From the NCBI RefSeq assembly GCF_030409635.1, contig NZ_JAUFQF010000004.1:2886241-2950240 (forward strand): a DNA stretch of 64,000 nucleotides, read 5' to 3'. The translations under genes and the position numbers were made by a program. The notes beneath the pieces were generated by a model. The model was not told the origin of the DNA, made no database searches, and saw only the letters and a list, made by a program, of their open reading frames with translations. Of this stretch, positions 37,865 to 47,025 are shown piece by piece. Source of the DNA: Vibrio agarivorans. Lineage in GTDB: Bacteria; Pseudomonadota; Gammaproteobacteria; Enterobacterales; Vibrionaceae. Positions within the stretch are counted from its first letter, which is position 1. Each line of letters opens with the position of its first letter.

Positions 37865-38017
37865 AGCGATGGGTATTCACTTAATAGAGCCTATAGATGG
37901 GGCGAGAGTGTAGCGAAAAGCAAGACGCTGGGCAATTTACTCAAGCGTTGTCAGCGCAAGATTTCGACCAGTAAATACCCGTACTAATCGCAGGGTGCAA
38001 CTTACACGGCAGAAGTA

Positions 38018-38023
38018 TATAAT
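38018..38023 (+). promoter_or_regulatory. -10 element upstream of the YgiQ gene
   Basis: A perfect TATAAT about 28 bp before the ATG at 38051. No good -35 is found at the usual spacing, so the call rests on the -10 hexamer and its position. Confidence 0.35.
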
Positions 38024-38050
38024 TCGCGCTCCTGAAAATGAGAGTCAACT

Positions 38051-40390
38051 ATGTTAAGTAACATCACACCAATTCACGAACACAAAAAGTACTGGGCGGA
38101 ATGCTTTGGTACGGCGCCATTTTTGCCAACCAGCAGAAAAGAGATGGACGCACTCGGCTGGGATAGCTGTGACATAATTATCGTAACGGGTGATGCTTAC
38201 GTTGACCATCCTAGCTTTGGTATGGCGATCATCGGCCGTCTACTGGAAGCGCAAGGCTTTCGCGTTGGCATCATCGCACAGCCTAAATGGAATGATAAAA
38301 CTGATTTCATGAAGCTTGGCAAGCCGAACCTATTTTTCGGTATTACTGCGGGCAACATGGACTCTATGATCAACCGCTACACTGCTGATCGTAAACTGCG
38401 CCACGACGACGCGTATACGCCCCACAACGAAGGGGGTAAACGCCCTGACCGCGCCACGCTCGTCTACTCGCAGCGCTGCCGTGAAGCTTATAAAGAAGCA
38501 CCAATTGTATTAGGTGGTATTGAAGCTAGCCTTCGCCGTCTTGCGCACTATGATTACTGGTCTGACAAAGTTCGTCGCTCTGTCTTGTTTGATGCCAAAG
38601 CGGATATTCTGCTGTTTGGTAACGCAGAGCGAGCTCTGATTGAAGTGGCTCATCGTCTGGCTGATGGTGAAGATATTGCTCAGCTGACCAATATTCGTGG
38701 TACGGCAGTTAACTTGCCCACAGAGCCCGAACATTACAACATCATCGATTCTTCTCGCATTGAAAAGCCACGTAAAGAGGCGTTTATTCCGCCAAACCCT
38801 TACGAAGTTGAAACTCAATGTGAAACCAAATCAGAGGTCGAAGAAGCGCAAGCGAAGCCGATAACCATCCGTCCTTCGCGCCATGATGCAGAAACCACGG
38901 CAGTGCGTTTACCGCCATTCGAGAAGCTTAACAACGACCGTATTCTGTACGCTCACGCTGCACGTATCATGCACCTTGAGACTAACCCGTATTCTGGTCG
39001 CGCGCTCATTCAACGTCACGGTAATCGCGAACTTTGGATAAACCAACCGCCGATCCCGCTTTCAACCGAAGAGATGGATTACGTGTTCGGCTTACCTTAT
39101 GCTCGTGTGCCTCACCCGATGTATGGCAAAGCGAAAATTCCCGCTTACGACATGATCAAAACGTCAGTTAACATCATGCGAGGCTGTTTTGGTGGCTGTT
39201 CTTTCTGTTCTATTACAGAGCACGAAGGACGTATCATTCAAAACCGCTCACAGGAGTCTATCCTTAATGAGCTGGAAGATATTCGCGACAAGGTACCGGG
39301 CTTTACCGGCACCATTTCAGACTTGGGTGGCCCTACCGCCAACATGTACCGCCTTGGCTGTAGCGATCCTAAAGCAGAGATGAACTGTCGCCGACCGTCG
39401 TGCGTGTTCCCTGGAATCTGTAACAAACTCAATACCGATCATAAGCACACCATCGACCTGTATCGTGCCGCGCGTAAAGTAAAAGGCGTGAAGAAAGTCA
39501 TGATCGCTTCTGGTGTACGTTATGACCTCGCTATTGAGTCACCAGAATATGTGCGTGAACTGGTTACCCACCACGTTGGCGGCTACCTCAAGATTGCGCC
39601 AGAGCATACAGAGAAAGGCCCACTCGATCTGATGATGAAACCGGGCATGGGCACTTACGACCGCTTCAAAGAGATGTTTGAGAAGTACAGTGCGGAAGCG
39701 GGCAAGAAACAGTACCTTATCCCCTACTTCATCTCTGCGCACCCAGGCACAGAAGATGAAGACATGCTTAACCTTGCACTGTGGCTTAAGCAGAACAACT
39801 TTGAGTGTGACCAAGTACAGAACTTCTATCCATCGCCGATGTGTAATGCGACGGCAATGTACTACTCGGAAACGAATCCACTCAAACGTGTGAAGTACAA
39901 AAAACGCGAAGATGTACCCGTTGCTAAGGGCGAGCGTCAACGCCGTTTACACAAGGCTCTGTTGCGTTATCACGATCCAGAAAACTGGCCGTTGATCCGC
40001 GAAGCGTTAGTCAACATGGGCAAGAAGCATCTGATCGGCGATAAGCCAAACTGTCTGGTGCCAGCGGAAGATCTCGACGCGCAAACACCGGCGCAACGCC
40101 GCCGCTCAGGACGCCATGGTGCGAACCGTTTCGCCACCAAGCACACTAAAAACCAACCTGGTTTTGGCCAAGGTAGTGATCGCCGTCAAGACGGTAAACC
40201 AAAAAGTAATGGCGCTGGTCGCCCGGGGCAGAATAAAGGGCCACAAGGTAAAGGAAGCCAAGGCAGCCGCAACTCATCCGGGGGCAGCTCAGCAGGACAT
40301 AACGGCACTCAAGGTCAACAGCGCCGTGGCAACAACGGTAAACCTGCAGCTTCTGCAGGCCAAGGACAACGCCGTGGTAAACGCAAGTAG
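38051..40390 (+). CDS. YgiQ family radical SAM protein
   Basis: Predicted radical S-adenosylmethionine enzyme of 779 residues. The radical SAM cluster motif is [11 protein letters not shown] with Cys379, Cys383 and Cys386. The YgiQ-type N-terminal domain (about 30-320) contains [23 protein letters not shown] and [21 protein letters not shown]. After residue 690 comes a tail of about 85 residues, very rich in Gly, Gln, Asn, Arg and Lys (for example [19 protein letters not shown]), probably disordered and perhaps RNA-binding. The reaction of this family is not established. It is monocistronic, closed by a terminator. Confidence 0.92.
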   Translation: MLSNITPIHEHKKYWAECFGTAPFLPTSRKEMDALGWDSCDIIIVTGDAYVDHPSFGMAIIGRLLEAQGFRVGIIAQPKWNDKTDFMKLGKPNLFFGITAGNMDSMINRYTADRKLRHDDAYTPHNEGGKRPDRATLVYSQRCREAYKEAPIVLGGIEASLRRLAHYDYWSDKVRRSVLFDAKADILLFGNAERALIEVAHRLADGEDIAQLTNIRGTAVNLPTEPEHYNIIDSSRIEKPRKEAFIPPNPYEVETQCETKSEVEEAQAKPITIRPSRHDAETTAVRLPPFEKLNNDRILYAHAARIMHLETNPYSGRALIQRHGNRELWINQPPIPLSTEEMDYVFGLPYARVPHPMYGKAKIPAYDMIKTSVNIMRGCFGGCSFCSITEHEGRIIQNRSQESILNELEDIRDKVPGFTGTISDLGGPTANMYRLGCSDPKAEMNCRRPSCVFPGICNKLNTDHKHTIDLYRAARKVKGVKKVMIASGVRYDLAIESPEYVRELVTHHVGGYLKIAPEHTEKGPLDLMMKPGMGTYDRFKEMFEKYSAEAGKKQYLIPYFISAHPGTEDEDMLNLALWLKQNNFECDQVQNFYPSPMCNATAMYYSETNPLKRVKYKKREDVPVAKGERQRRLHKALLRYHDPENWPLIREALVNMGKKHLIGDKPNCLVPAEDLDAQTPAQRRRSGRHGANRFATKHTKNQPGFGQGSDRRQDGKPKSNGAGRPGQNKGPQGKGSQGSRNSSGGSSAGHNGTQGQQRRGNNGKPAASAGQGQRRGKRK

Positions 40391-40420
40391 CCTTTAAATT
40401 AACCGTTCTAACACTCTCTA

Positions 40421-40448
40421 AACGCGAGCAAGATGCTCGCGTTTTTTT
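40421..40448 (+). terminator. Terminator after the YgiQ gene
   Basis: Stem AACGCGAGCA / TGCTCGCGTT with a three-base loop and a T run. Confidence 0.9.
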
Positions 40449-40492
40449 ATCCCTTTCAGATAATTAGTTACAAATGATCCTATAGTTAAATA

Positions 40493-40521
40493 TTAACAAG
40501 CTCCTATAAATTAGTTATATT
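40493..40521 (+). promoter_or_regulatory. Candidate sigma-70 promoter of the exporter operon
   Basis: TTAACA, a 17-base spacer and TATATT give a good housekeeping promoter match. The start would fall near 40528, giving a leader of about 25-30 bases before the TolC-like gene. Confidence 0.5.
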
Positions 40522-40553
40522 TAGAGTTAATACTCTAACGCGTGGTATTCAGG

Positions 40554-41960
40554 ATGATGGCGCATTTACAACGCTTATTACTAATCAGCAGTGCATCACT
40601 GCTCACTTTCAATAGCTATGCTGGTGCGATCTCTTTTGATCAAGCTTGGCAAGTGCTGCAAGACAACAACCACTCTTTAGCCGCTGAGCGTGCTAATGTA
40701 GAAACCTATCAACACCTTGAATCGGCAAAAGGTAACCTAAACCTTCCTCAAGTTTCCATTGGCGCTAATTACACGCGTTTGGATAACGATGTCACGGTGA
40801 CGGGTAAGCAGCTTGCTGACGCCACAACTATCCCAGGGCTCGATATAGCTTCTGCTCAAGCGTTGTCTAGCCTTTTGCCTATACTCGGTGGTATAGAAAC
40901 AACAATCGCTGAGAAAGACATTTTCACCTCCTCGATTCGAGCGGTATGGCCGATTTTCACTGGTGGACGAATCACCGCGGCGCAAACGGCGGCCAAAGGT
41001 GAAACCGAAGCGGCGAGAAGCCAATTTGATATGGAAGTGCAAGCGCGTTACGAAGATCTCAGCAAATACTATTTCTCCGTCGTGCTCGCCAAAGAGGTAT
41101 TAAAGACCCGACAAGCTGTCGAGCAAGGGTTGCACAAACACCAAGAGTTTGCAGTCAAACTTGAAGAGCAAGGGCAAATCGCACGCGTTGAGCGCTTACA
41201 AGCAGACGCTTCGCTCGATAAAGCCAAAGTAGAGACGCGCAAAGCCCTAAGCCAGCTTACCATTGCCCAGTCCGCATTGAGTAAAATACTTGCGCAAGGC
41301 ACCTCGGTAGAACCTACCGAACTGCTGTTTATCAATAAAAACCTGCCTCCAATGCAGGTGTATATCGACCAAACACTGGCAACCTATCCCGGGCTTGCAC
41401 TTCTCAGTGCCAAAGAAAAGCAGGCAAGCAGCCTCATCAAAGCCGAGAAAGGGAAATATTATCCCGAAGTGTATCTTTACGGTGATTACAGTCTCTACGA
41501 AGAAGATACGCTAGCCAGCCAAATGAAACCCGACTGGATGGTAGGAGTTGGCGTCAGTGTCCCCTTAATTGAATCAACAGGCCGCTCAGATAACATCAAA
41601 GCCGCTAACTCTATGGTTCAGCGTGTTCAAGCGCTGAAATCACAAGCGCGTGAAGACCTGTCGGTATTGGTACAAAAAACTTATCTAGAAGCACAGCAAG
41701 CGATTGATGAAGTTCTTGGGCTAGAGTCGAGTATTGAACTTGCCCAAGAGAACCTGCGCCTGCGTGAAAAGGCCTTTAAACAGGGTTTATCAAGCTCGCT
41801 TGATGTGGTGGATGCACAGCTCTATCTGGCCAGTATTCAAACGCAGCAATCCGTTGCTCGCTATCAATATCTGGTCTCTCTGACCCGCCTACTTGCGGTC
41901 AGCAGCCAAATGAACACCTTTAACCAATACCAAACCAGCGCTTACGTGAGTGCCAACTAG
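40554..41960 (+). CDS. TolC-family outer membrane efflux protein
   Basis: Outer-membrane channel of about 468 residues. A signal peptide (MAHLQRLLLISSASLLTFNS, cut near YAGA) is followed by two outer-membrane-efflux repeats with long helical stretches (AAQTAAKGETEAARSQFDMEV; REKAFKQGLSSSLDVVDAQL). GTG 40542, ATG 40554 and ATG 40557 are all possible starts; the ribosome binding site is poor for each, and I choose the first ATG. It is first in an operon with the adaptor and two permeases, only 8 bp before the next gene. This arrangement indicates a tripartite exporter spanning both membranes. Confidence 0.88.
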   Translation: MMAHLQRLLLISSASLLTFNSYAGAISFDQAWQVLQDNNHSLAAERANVETYQHLESAKGNLNLPQVSIGANYTRLDNDVTVTGKQLADATTIPGLDIASAQALSSLLPILGGIETTIAEKDIFTSSIRAVWPIFTGGRITAAQTAAKGETEAARSQFDMEVQARYEDLSKYYFSVVLAKEVLKTRQAVEQGLHKHQEFAVKLEEQGQIARVERLQADASLDKAKVETRKALSQLTIAQSALSKILAQGTSVEPTELLFINKNLPPMQVYIDQTLATYPGLALLSAKEKQASSLIKAEKGKYYPEVYLYGDYSLYEEDTLASQMKPDWMVGVGVSVPLIESTGRSDNIKAANSMVQRVQALKSQAREDLSVLVQKTYLEAQQAIDEVLGLESSIELAQENLRLREKAFKQGLSSSLDVVDAQLYLASIQTQQSVARYQYLVSLTRLLAVSSQMNTFNQYQTSAYVSAN

Positions 41961-41968
41961 GAGCCGTC

Positions 41969-42943
41969 ATGAAATCTACTCAAACTCTTTCTCTTGCTGT
42001 CGTTGGTCTCGCTCTTGCTGGTTGGGTTGGCTACAACTTCTATACGGCTTATCAACCTCAACCCATGCGTATCCAAGGTATGATTGAAGCACAGCAATAC
42101 AGTATCTCCTCTAAAGTGCCAGGAAGGATTGACCAAGTACTCGTGCGTAAAGGCGACAACATTGAAATAGGTCAGCTAATCTTTACACTGCACAGCCCAG
42201 AAATTGAAGCCAAGTTAGAACAAGCAAAAGCGGGAGAAAAAGCCGCTGGTGCATTGGCGCAAGAAGCAGAAACCGGCGCTCGTAGCCAGCAAATTCAAGC
42301 CTCTAAAGATCAGTGGCTCAAAGCAAAAGCTGCCGCCGATTTAATGGAAAAGACCTATCAACGAGTCAACAACCTCTATGCTGATGGTGTGGTCGCAGAG
42401 CAAAAACGTGATGAAGCAAGAACCCAATGGCAGGCTGCAAAATATACTGAAAGTGCCGCTTTCCAGATGTATCAAATGGCCAAAGAAGGTGCGCGCGAAG
42501 AGACGAAAGTCGCAGCGGCAGAGAAAGTGCGTATGGCTGCCGGTCAAGTCGCCGAAGTGGAAGCTTTCGCCGCTGACACTCAAATCGAAAGCTGGTTTGA
42601 CGGGGAAGTTGCACAAGTTTTACTGCAAAGTGGTGAGTTAGCTCCACAAGGGTTTCCTGTGGTCACCATTACCGACACCAAAGATGCTTGGGCTGTTTTA
42701 AATGTTCGTGAAGACTATCTAAAGCACTTCAAAAAAGGCGATACCTTTGAGGCTTACCTTCCAGCTCTCGATCGCAGCGAACAGTTTGTTGTTGCTCACA
42801 TAGCGGTAATGGGTGATTTCGCGACTTGGCGCTCAACCGATGCGTCACAAGGGTTTGATTTACGCACCTTCGAGATTGAAGCTCGCCCTATCAAACAAGA
42901 CAGCGAACTGCGCGTTGGCATGAGTTTAGTCGTTGAACTGTAG
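41969..42943 (+). CDS. HlyD-family periplasmic adaptor
   Basis: Membrane fusion protein of 324 residues with an N-terminal anchor (LSLAVVGLALAGWVGYNFY), a barrel/lipoyl domain (IQGMIEAQQYSISSKVPGRI; VRKGDNIEIGQLIFTLHSPE), a coiled-coil hairpin (about 75-195) and the C-terminal beta barrel (FDGEVAQVLLQSGELAPQGF). It resembles the YbhG/YhiI adaptors that work with ABC-2 permeases. AGGAG precedes the ATG. It links the inner-membrane permeases encoded downstream to the TolC-like channel upstream. Confidence 0.9.
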   Translation: MKSTQTLSLAVVGLALAGWVGYNFYTAYQPQPMRIQGMIEAQQYSISSKVPGRIDQVLVRKGDNIEIGQLIFTLHSPEIEAKLEQAKAGEKAAGALAQEAETGARSQQIQASKDQWLKAKAAADLMEKTYQRVNNLYADGVVAEQKRDEARTQWQAAKYTESAAFQMYQMAKEGAREETKVAAAEKVRMAAGQVAEVEAFAADTQIESWFDGEVAQVLLQSGELAPQGFPVVTITDTKDAWAVLNVREDYLKHFKKGDTFEAYLPALDRSEQFVVAHIAVMGDFATWRSTDASQGFDLRTFEIEARPIKQDSELRVGMSLVVEL

Positions 42944-42955
42944 CGGAGTGACTGG

Positions 42956-44101
42956 ATGAACAACCCACGCTCACAGCTTGAGATTCTGAAACAGGACAAA
43001 TGGTTAACGGCATGCTTAACCTGGATCCCCATTGTGCTTGCTGTCACCATTTGGGCGATTTTCTCGCAGGGTATTGCTCGAGACCTACCCATCGGTGTCG
43101 TCGATTTATCCCATAGCAAAGCCTCTCGTAGCCTAATTAACCATTTCAACGCCTCTCCAACGTTGAACGTGACCGAGTATTATGCCGATTCACTTAATGC
43201 GAAAAATGCACTCGTTGAAAGCGAGGTGTATGCGTATGTGGTGATCCCAAAAGATTTTGATAAGCAGCTTACAAAACAAACCTTGCCTCAAGTGACCACG
43301 TTTTATAACAGCCAGTATATTCTGATAGGTCGCCTGATTAGCTCAGCGGTGGTTCAATCGACAGGTTACTTCAACGCGTCAATAGAAACCGGCAAACAAC
43401 TGGCAAAAGGGAATCAGGTACTGGATGCAGCAATGGGAAAAGCGGTGCCCATCCGCACTCAAATTACGCCTCTTTTTAACTTAAACACCAACTATGCTCA
43501 ATTTCTGGTCTCAGCGATTGTGCCCGCTATCTGGCAAATAGGTATTGTGGTGGGTGCGATTATGATCTTAGCTGCCAATCACCGTGCAACGAACCACTCC
43601 TTGCAGCAATGGCTTGGCGAGCGTCCAGTCACCACGGTGGCAACACTACTTAGTCGATATTTTGTCGTTTTTGCATTTCAGGGCGTGCTATTTCTCATCT
43701 GGTTTTATCACTGGCTGGATTGGCCGCAACATGGCGCGTTATGGATCGTTGCCCTTGCCCAATGGTTTACCATTATTGCCTGTATGATCATGGGTAGCTT
43801 ATTCTATTTCATCACGCTTGATCCTGCTCGCGCTCTAAGCTTTGCCGGCGCTTATACTGCCCCAAGCTTTGCGTTCATGGGCATCACATTTCCAGTCACG
43901 GATATGGGATTTCTCGCTCAGGCATGGCGAAATCTCCTACCGGTTAGCCACTACATTGAAGTTCAAGTCTCACAAACAAGCTACGGGCTGACTTTCGCTC
44001 AAACGATGTCACACCTTATACCTATGATTGGCTACCTTATTCCTCTGGTTGTTATTACTTTGATCATCAAAAAACAGTCACACAAGGAGCAATTCGCATG
44101 A
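42956..44101 (+). CDS. ABC-2 type transporter permease (YhhJ/YbhR-like), first copy
   Basis: Inner-membrane protein of 381 residues. One N-terminal helix (LTACLTWIPIVLAVTIWAIF) is followed by a periplasmic domain (about 40-190, with the typical IGVVDLSHSKASRSL and YVVIPKDFDKQL) and five C-terminal helices (about 195-370), the ABC-2 exporter layout. GGAGTGA precedes the start. The stop overlaps the next gene by an ATGA. No ATPase gene is found in the operon. Confidence 0.88.
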   Translation: MNNPRSQLEILKQDKWLTACLTWIPIVLAVTIWAIFSQGIARDLPIGVVDLSHSKASRSLINHFNASPTLNVTEYYADSLNAKNALVESEVYAYVVIPKDFDKQLTKQTLPQVTTFYNSQYILIGRLISSAVVQSTGYFNASIETGKQLAKGNQVLDAAMGKAVPIRTQITPLFNLNTNYAQFLVSAIVPAIWQIGIVVGAIMILAANHRATNHSLQQWLGERPVTTVATLLSRYFVVFAFQGVLFLIWFYHWLDWPQHGALWIVALAQWFTIIACMIMGSLFYFITLDPARALSFAGAYTAPSFAFMGITFPVTDMGFLAQAWRNLLPVSHYIEVQVSQTSYGLTFAQTMSHLIPMIGYLIPLVVITLIIKKQSHKEQFA

Positions 44102-45225
44102 GTGTCTTTTCTCTGCTTAAACGCGAGCTCTTTGCGCTTTTAACCAACCCTGTCGTAGTGATAACGGTATTCGGTGGCGTGGTCTTTTATTCGTTTTTAT
44201 ACCCATTGCCGTATGCACAACAGACCCCACTGCAGCAGAAGATCGCGGTGGTCAATCTCGACAAAAGCCAAGTCAGTATGAAGCTGGAACGAATGATTGA
44301 TGCCACGCCTCAAGTGCAGGTCGTCAAGCGCGTTTATACACTCGCTGAGGCGCAACAAGCCTTCAAACAAGGCGATATATCAGGCTTTATTGTCATTCCG
44401 ACGCATTTTCACAAAGATCTTCTTCTCGGCAAAAGTCCGGTCTTATCTTATGCGGGTGATGCGTCTTACTTTCTGGTTTATGGCACGGTAGTTGAGGGGC
44501 TTGCGCAAGCAGGCGGTACGCTCGGGGCGGAAGTCAAAATTGCACAAATTCTCTCCTCCGGTGAGCCGATTGCGCTTGCCTCGGAGCAATACAGCGCTGT
44601 GAAATCGAATTTAAAACCTACTTTTAACCCTCGAATGGGCTATGTAGATTATGTGGTTCCTGCGGTATTCGTCCTCATTTTGCAACAGACATTGGTAATG
44701 GCGGCAGGCCTGATGGTGGGCACGCAAAAAGGCCAACCAGGATATTGGGATAACCTTTCACGCTTTAAACTGCTCACGGCAAGAACCTTAATCCTTGTTG
44801 GTATTTACTATCTGCTCAGTATGTACTATTTCGGTGCGAGCTTTGAGATGCATGGTGTCAGTACGATTGCTTCCATGGGTGATATTCTCTCAATGCTGCT
44901 TCCTTTTCTCATTGCTTGCTGTCTCGTTGGGTACACTTTGGGCTATTGGCTACCTCGCAGAGAACTTGTTACCGTCTTAGTCCTGATAAGCTCGATGCCA
45001 TTGGTTTTTCTTGCAGGCTTTATTTGGCCTGTCGAAATGATACCAACACCGCTCCTTTGGGCAGCTGATTTGTTCCCAAGCACCGTAGCGATTAAAGCGT
45101 TCTTATCGCTCAATCAAATGGGGGCAAGCTGGCAGCAGGTGTCACAACATTATACCCACCTATGGCTACTGGTGATTGGCTGGAGTAGCCTACTGTGCGT
45201 CCTTTCTAGGCATCAAAGACACTAA
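44098..45225 (+). CDS. ABC-2 type transporter permease, second copy
   Basis: Paralogue of the preceding gene: 375 residues, N-terminal helix, periplasmic domain (KIAVVNLDKSQVSMKLERMID; GFIVIPTHFHKDLL), then about five helices (VPAVFVLILQQTLVMAAGLMVG onward). The start overlaps the upstream stop by four bases, so the two are translationally coupled and probably form a heterodimer. The stop overlaps that of the convergent DUF429 gene. As for its partner, no nucleotide-binding domain is encoded nearby. Confidence 0.88.
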   Translation: MSVFSLLKRELFALLTNPVVVITVFGGVVFYSFLYPLPYAQQTPLQQKIAVVNLDKSQVSMKLERMIDATPQVQVVKRVYTLAEAQQAFKQGDISGFIVIPTHFHKDLLLGKSPVLSYAGDASYFLVYGTVVEGLAQAGGTLGAEVKIAQILSSGEPIALASEQYSAVKSNLKPTFNPRMGYVDYVVPAVFVLILQQTLVMAAGLMVGTQKGQPGYWDNLSRFKLLTARTLILVGIYYLLSMYYFGASFEMHGVSTIASMGDILSMLLPFLIACCLVGYTLGYWLPRRELVTVLVLISSMPLVFLAGFIWPVEMIPTPLLWAADLFPSTVAIKAFLSLNQMGASWQQVSQHYTHLWLLVIGWSSLLCVLSRHQRH

Positions 45226-46022
45226 GAGAGCGGATAGCAAACGCCCGCAATCTTTATGTGTTGGATAGTTGGAACCAAAAACTCGGTGGGATAAACAATC
45301 TCTCGACAGCGACCATCTGCATCATAATCAACGCAGGTAGGAAAACGAGTCAATCTGCGTTGAGATTGGCTCACGATACATAGCACAAGCGCATCAACGA
45401 TATCATCCGGCATTGCCACCTTTTTCATTGTGCTGCGAAAGGCATGTTCTAACGCCTCCTTCAAGGCAGGGCTCAGTGCTTCTAACAATACAATGCGTTG
45501 AGCTAGCCCCTCTTTGCTGCGCTTGCTGTGGCGAAGAGGCTCTCCAGCTAACACCGTAAATAGAACTTCCGGGTGAGACTCACGAATCACATGCTGAGAG
45601 TCAAGCTCCAAAAAATCATTCAGTTCACGGATTTTTGGCACAATTCCCCATGTTTGCTTTGAGAATTTCTTACCCAATTGTTCAAGGTTCACTTTACATG
45701 CAGTCGCATAATCTTGTGAATAAACTGCTGCCTTGCACGGCACAGGGAACACCGAAGACTGCCTAACCTTTGTCAGTCGCTTTCGCGCCGCTTTGTCACA
45801 CAATCGATCCGGAGTAACAGCATCACTAAAACCTATCGGCATATCGATTAGGCAATGCACCGGTTTATCAAATGATGCAAACAGAGCGTTCAGGGTTGGG
45901 AATACATCAAACGAGAGCACACCATCGGATAAGCACCATACGCACCAACCTGATTTACAGCCGTCTATGCCTAGGTAGGTGTCAGTTCCATTGTCTTGTT
46001 GAGTTAATCTGATTGGTTCCAC
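45222..46022 (-). CDS. DUF429 domain-containing protein
   Basis: Cytosolic protein of 266 residues. The N-terminal YLGIDGCKSGWCVWCL with its conserved Asp and the CLIDMPIGFSD segment follow the DUF429 pattern, described as an RNase H-like fold; a further acidic motif MPDDIVDALVLCIVSQ lies near residue 205. The gene is on the opposite strand to the exporter operon and its stop codon overlaps that of the second permease. The activity is unknown. Confidence 0.8.
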   Translation of the reverse strand: MEPIRLTQQDNGTDTYLGIDGCKSGWCVWCLSDGVLSFDVFPTLNALFASFDKPVHCLIDMPIGFSDAVTPDRLCDKAARKRLTKVRQSSVFPVPCKAAVYSQDYATACKVNLEQLGKKFSKQTWGIVPKIRELNDFLELDSQHVIRESHPEVLFTVLAGEPLRHSKRSKEGLAQRIVLLEALSPALKEALEHAFRSTMKKVAMPDDIVDALVLCIVSQSQRRLTRFPTCVDYDADGRCREIVYPTEFLVPTIQHIKIAGVCYPLS

Positions 46023-46106
46023 CCATCCCCCTTATACTCGCTGTAGCCACAGGCTACTCGACTCGACTATAATCTAGTTTATCTCACTGAACACCAAAGG
46101 GTTGTC

Positions 46107-46484
46107 ATGACTTCTGTAAATACACCATCAGTTCCTAAAGATCCGATGGAACGAATGAATATCTTCTTTAAATCTGCGGTAGCTGATCTGAAAATTTGGC
46201 TACTGATCGATGAACACGGTAGTGTCCTTCTCAATACTGATGATGAAGAGTGTGTTCCAGTATGGCCATCTGAAGAGCACGCGCTTATGTGGGCAACCGA
46301 TGAGTGGGAAGGCTTTAAAGCAGAGCCGATCTCTTTAGCAAAATGGAAGAGCCGCTGGACTCGTGGATTAGAAGAAGACGAACTCTCACTCGTGGTTTTT
46401 CCAGACTCTGAGGGCGAAGGCATTGTACTTTACCCAGATGAGTTTGAATTTGAGCTGCAAAAACGCGAAACAAAGCGCAAGTAG
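46107..46484 (+). CDS. DUF2750 domain-containing protein
   Basis: Acidic cytosolic protein of 125 residues with the DUF2750 pattern: ERMNIFFKSAVADLKIWLLIDEHG, LPVWPSEEHA-type segment (VPVWPSEEHALMWATDEWEG) and VVFPDSEGEGIVLYPDEFEFEL at the end. The function is unknown. It is monocistronic; a hairpin at 46499-46531 probably ends the transcript. Confidence 0.8.
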   Translation: MTSVNTPSVPKDPMERMNIFFKSAVADLKIWLLIDEHGSVLLNTDDEECVPVWPSEEHALMWATDEWEGFKAEPISLAKWKSRWTRGLEEDELSLVVFPDSEGEGIVLYPDEFEFELQKRETKRK

Positions 46485-46498
46485 CTTTTGTTGATATT

Positions 46499-46536
46499 GG
46501 TGAAAGCTTGATACACCGTTGAGCTTTCACCTTTAT
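46499..46536 (+). terminator. Hairpin after DUF2750 gene
   Basis: Ten-base stem GGTGAAAGCT / AGCTTTCACC with a 13-base loop and a weak T-rich tail. Confidence 0.5.
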
Positions 46537-46571
46537 ACCTTTCACCGTTAAAGATAGTGCTGAAATCAGAT

Positions 46572-46817
46572 TTAAATCACTGTTGAATAGTGATTGTCCA
46601 AAACCACTTCAGGAAACATCCTCACTTTACATTTCATGATTTCATTGTCGCCCCAATGCATAGGATGCCCTTCGCGCTGAAGCGCAATACCTTGTGCCTC
46701 TGTCAGCTGTTTGGTTTGTGTTTGTAGATTATTGCTCTTGCGATAAAACCAAATACTCATCCAACGACGTCCGGTATGATCTTTCACCAAACCGTTTTCA
46801 ATGCGCATAAATTTCAT
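46572..46817 (-). CDS. Small hypothetical protein
   Basis: Frame of 81 residues beginning MKFMRIENGLVKDHTGRRWMSIWFYRKSN, hydrophilic, without signal peptide or membrane segment. AGGG lies nine bases before the ATG. I do not recognise a family. The sequence reads as a compact beta-rich domain rather than as random translation, and it overlaps no other gene. It stands between the convergent DUF2750 gene and torA. Confidence 0.6.
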   Translation of the reverse strand: MKFMRIENGLVKDHTGRRWMSIWFYRKSNNLQTQTKQLTEAQGIALQREGHPMHWGDNEIMKCKVRMFPEVVLDNHYSTVI

Positions 46818-46970
46818 TGTCGACTACCCTAAACTGTGTCTAATTTACTGTTGTAAATAGGTGGGTAATCCCTAACTCACTGCAGCGCGAAACCTTGCTA
46901 AATCCACCAGCGACTTAGTCTATCGAAATCAAGCAGTAAAATAGGAATAGCGACTATTCCATTGGTACTA

Positions 46971-47003
46971 AAAAGGGCAAGTGAATCATCACTTGCCCTT
47001 TTG
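46971..47003. terminator. Terminator after torA
   Basis: Stem AAAAGGGCAAGTG / CACTTGCCCTTTT with a six-base loop. On the minus strand it is followed by a T run, so it closes the torECA operon; A and T runs on both sides make it bidirectional. Confidence 0.85.
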
Positions 47004-47025
47004 TTCAGCTCGGTTGGGTTAGTGG

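Noticed and set aside
40116..40397. 93-codon plus-strand frame over the end of the YgiQ gene
   Set aside because: It is a shadow frame across the low-complexity tail of the radical SAM gene.
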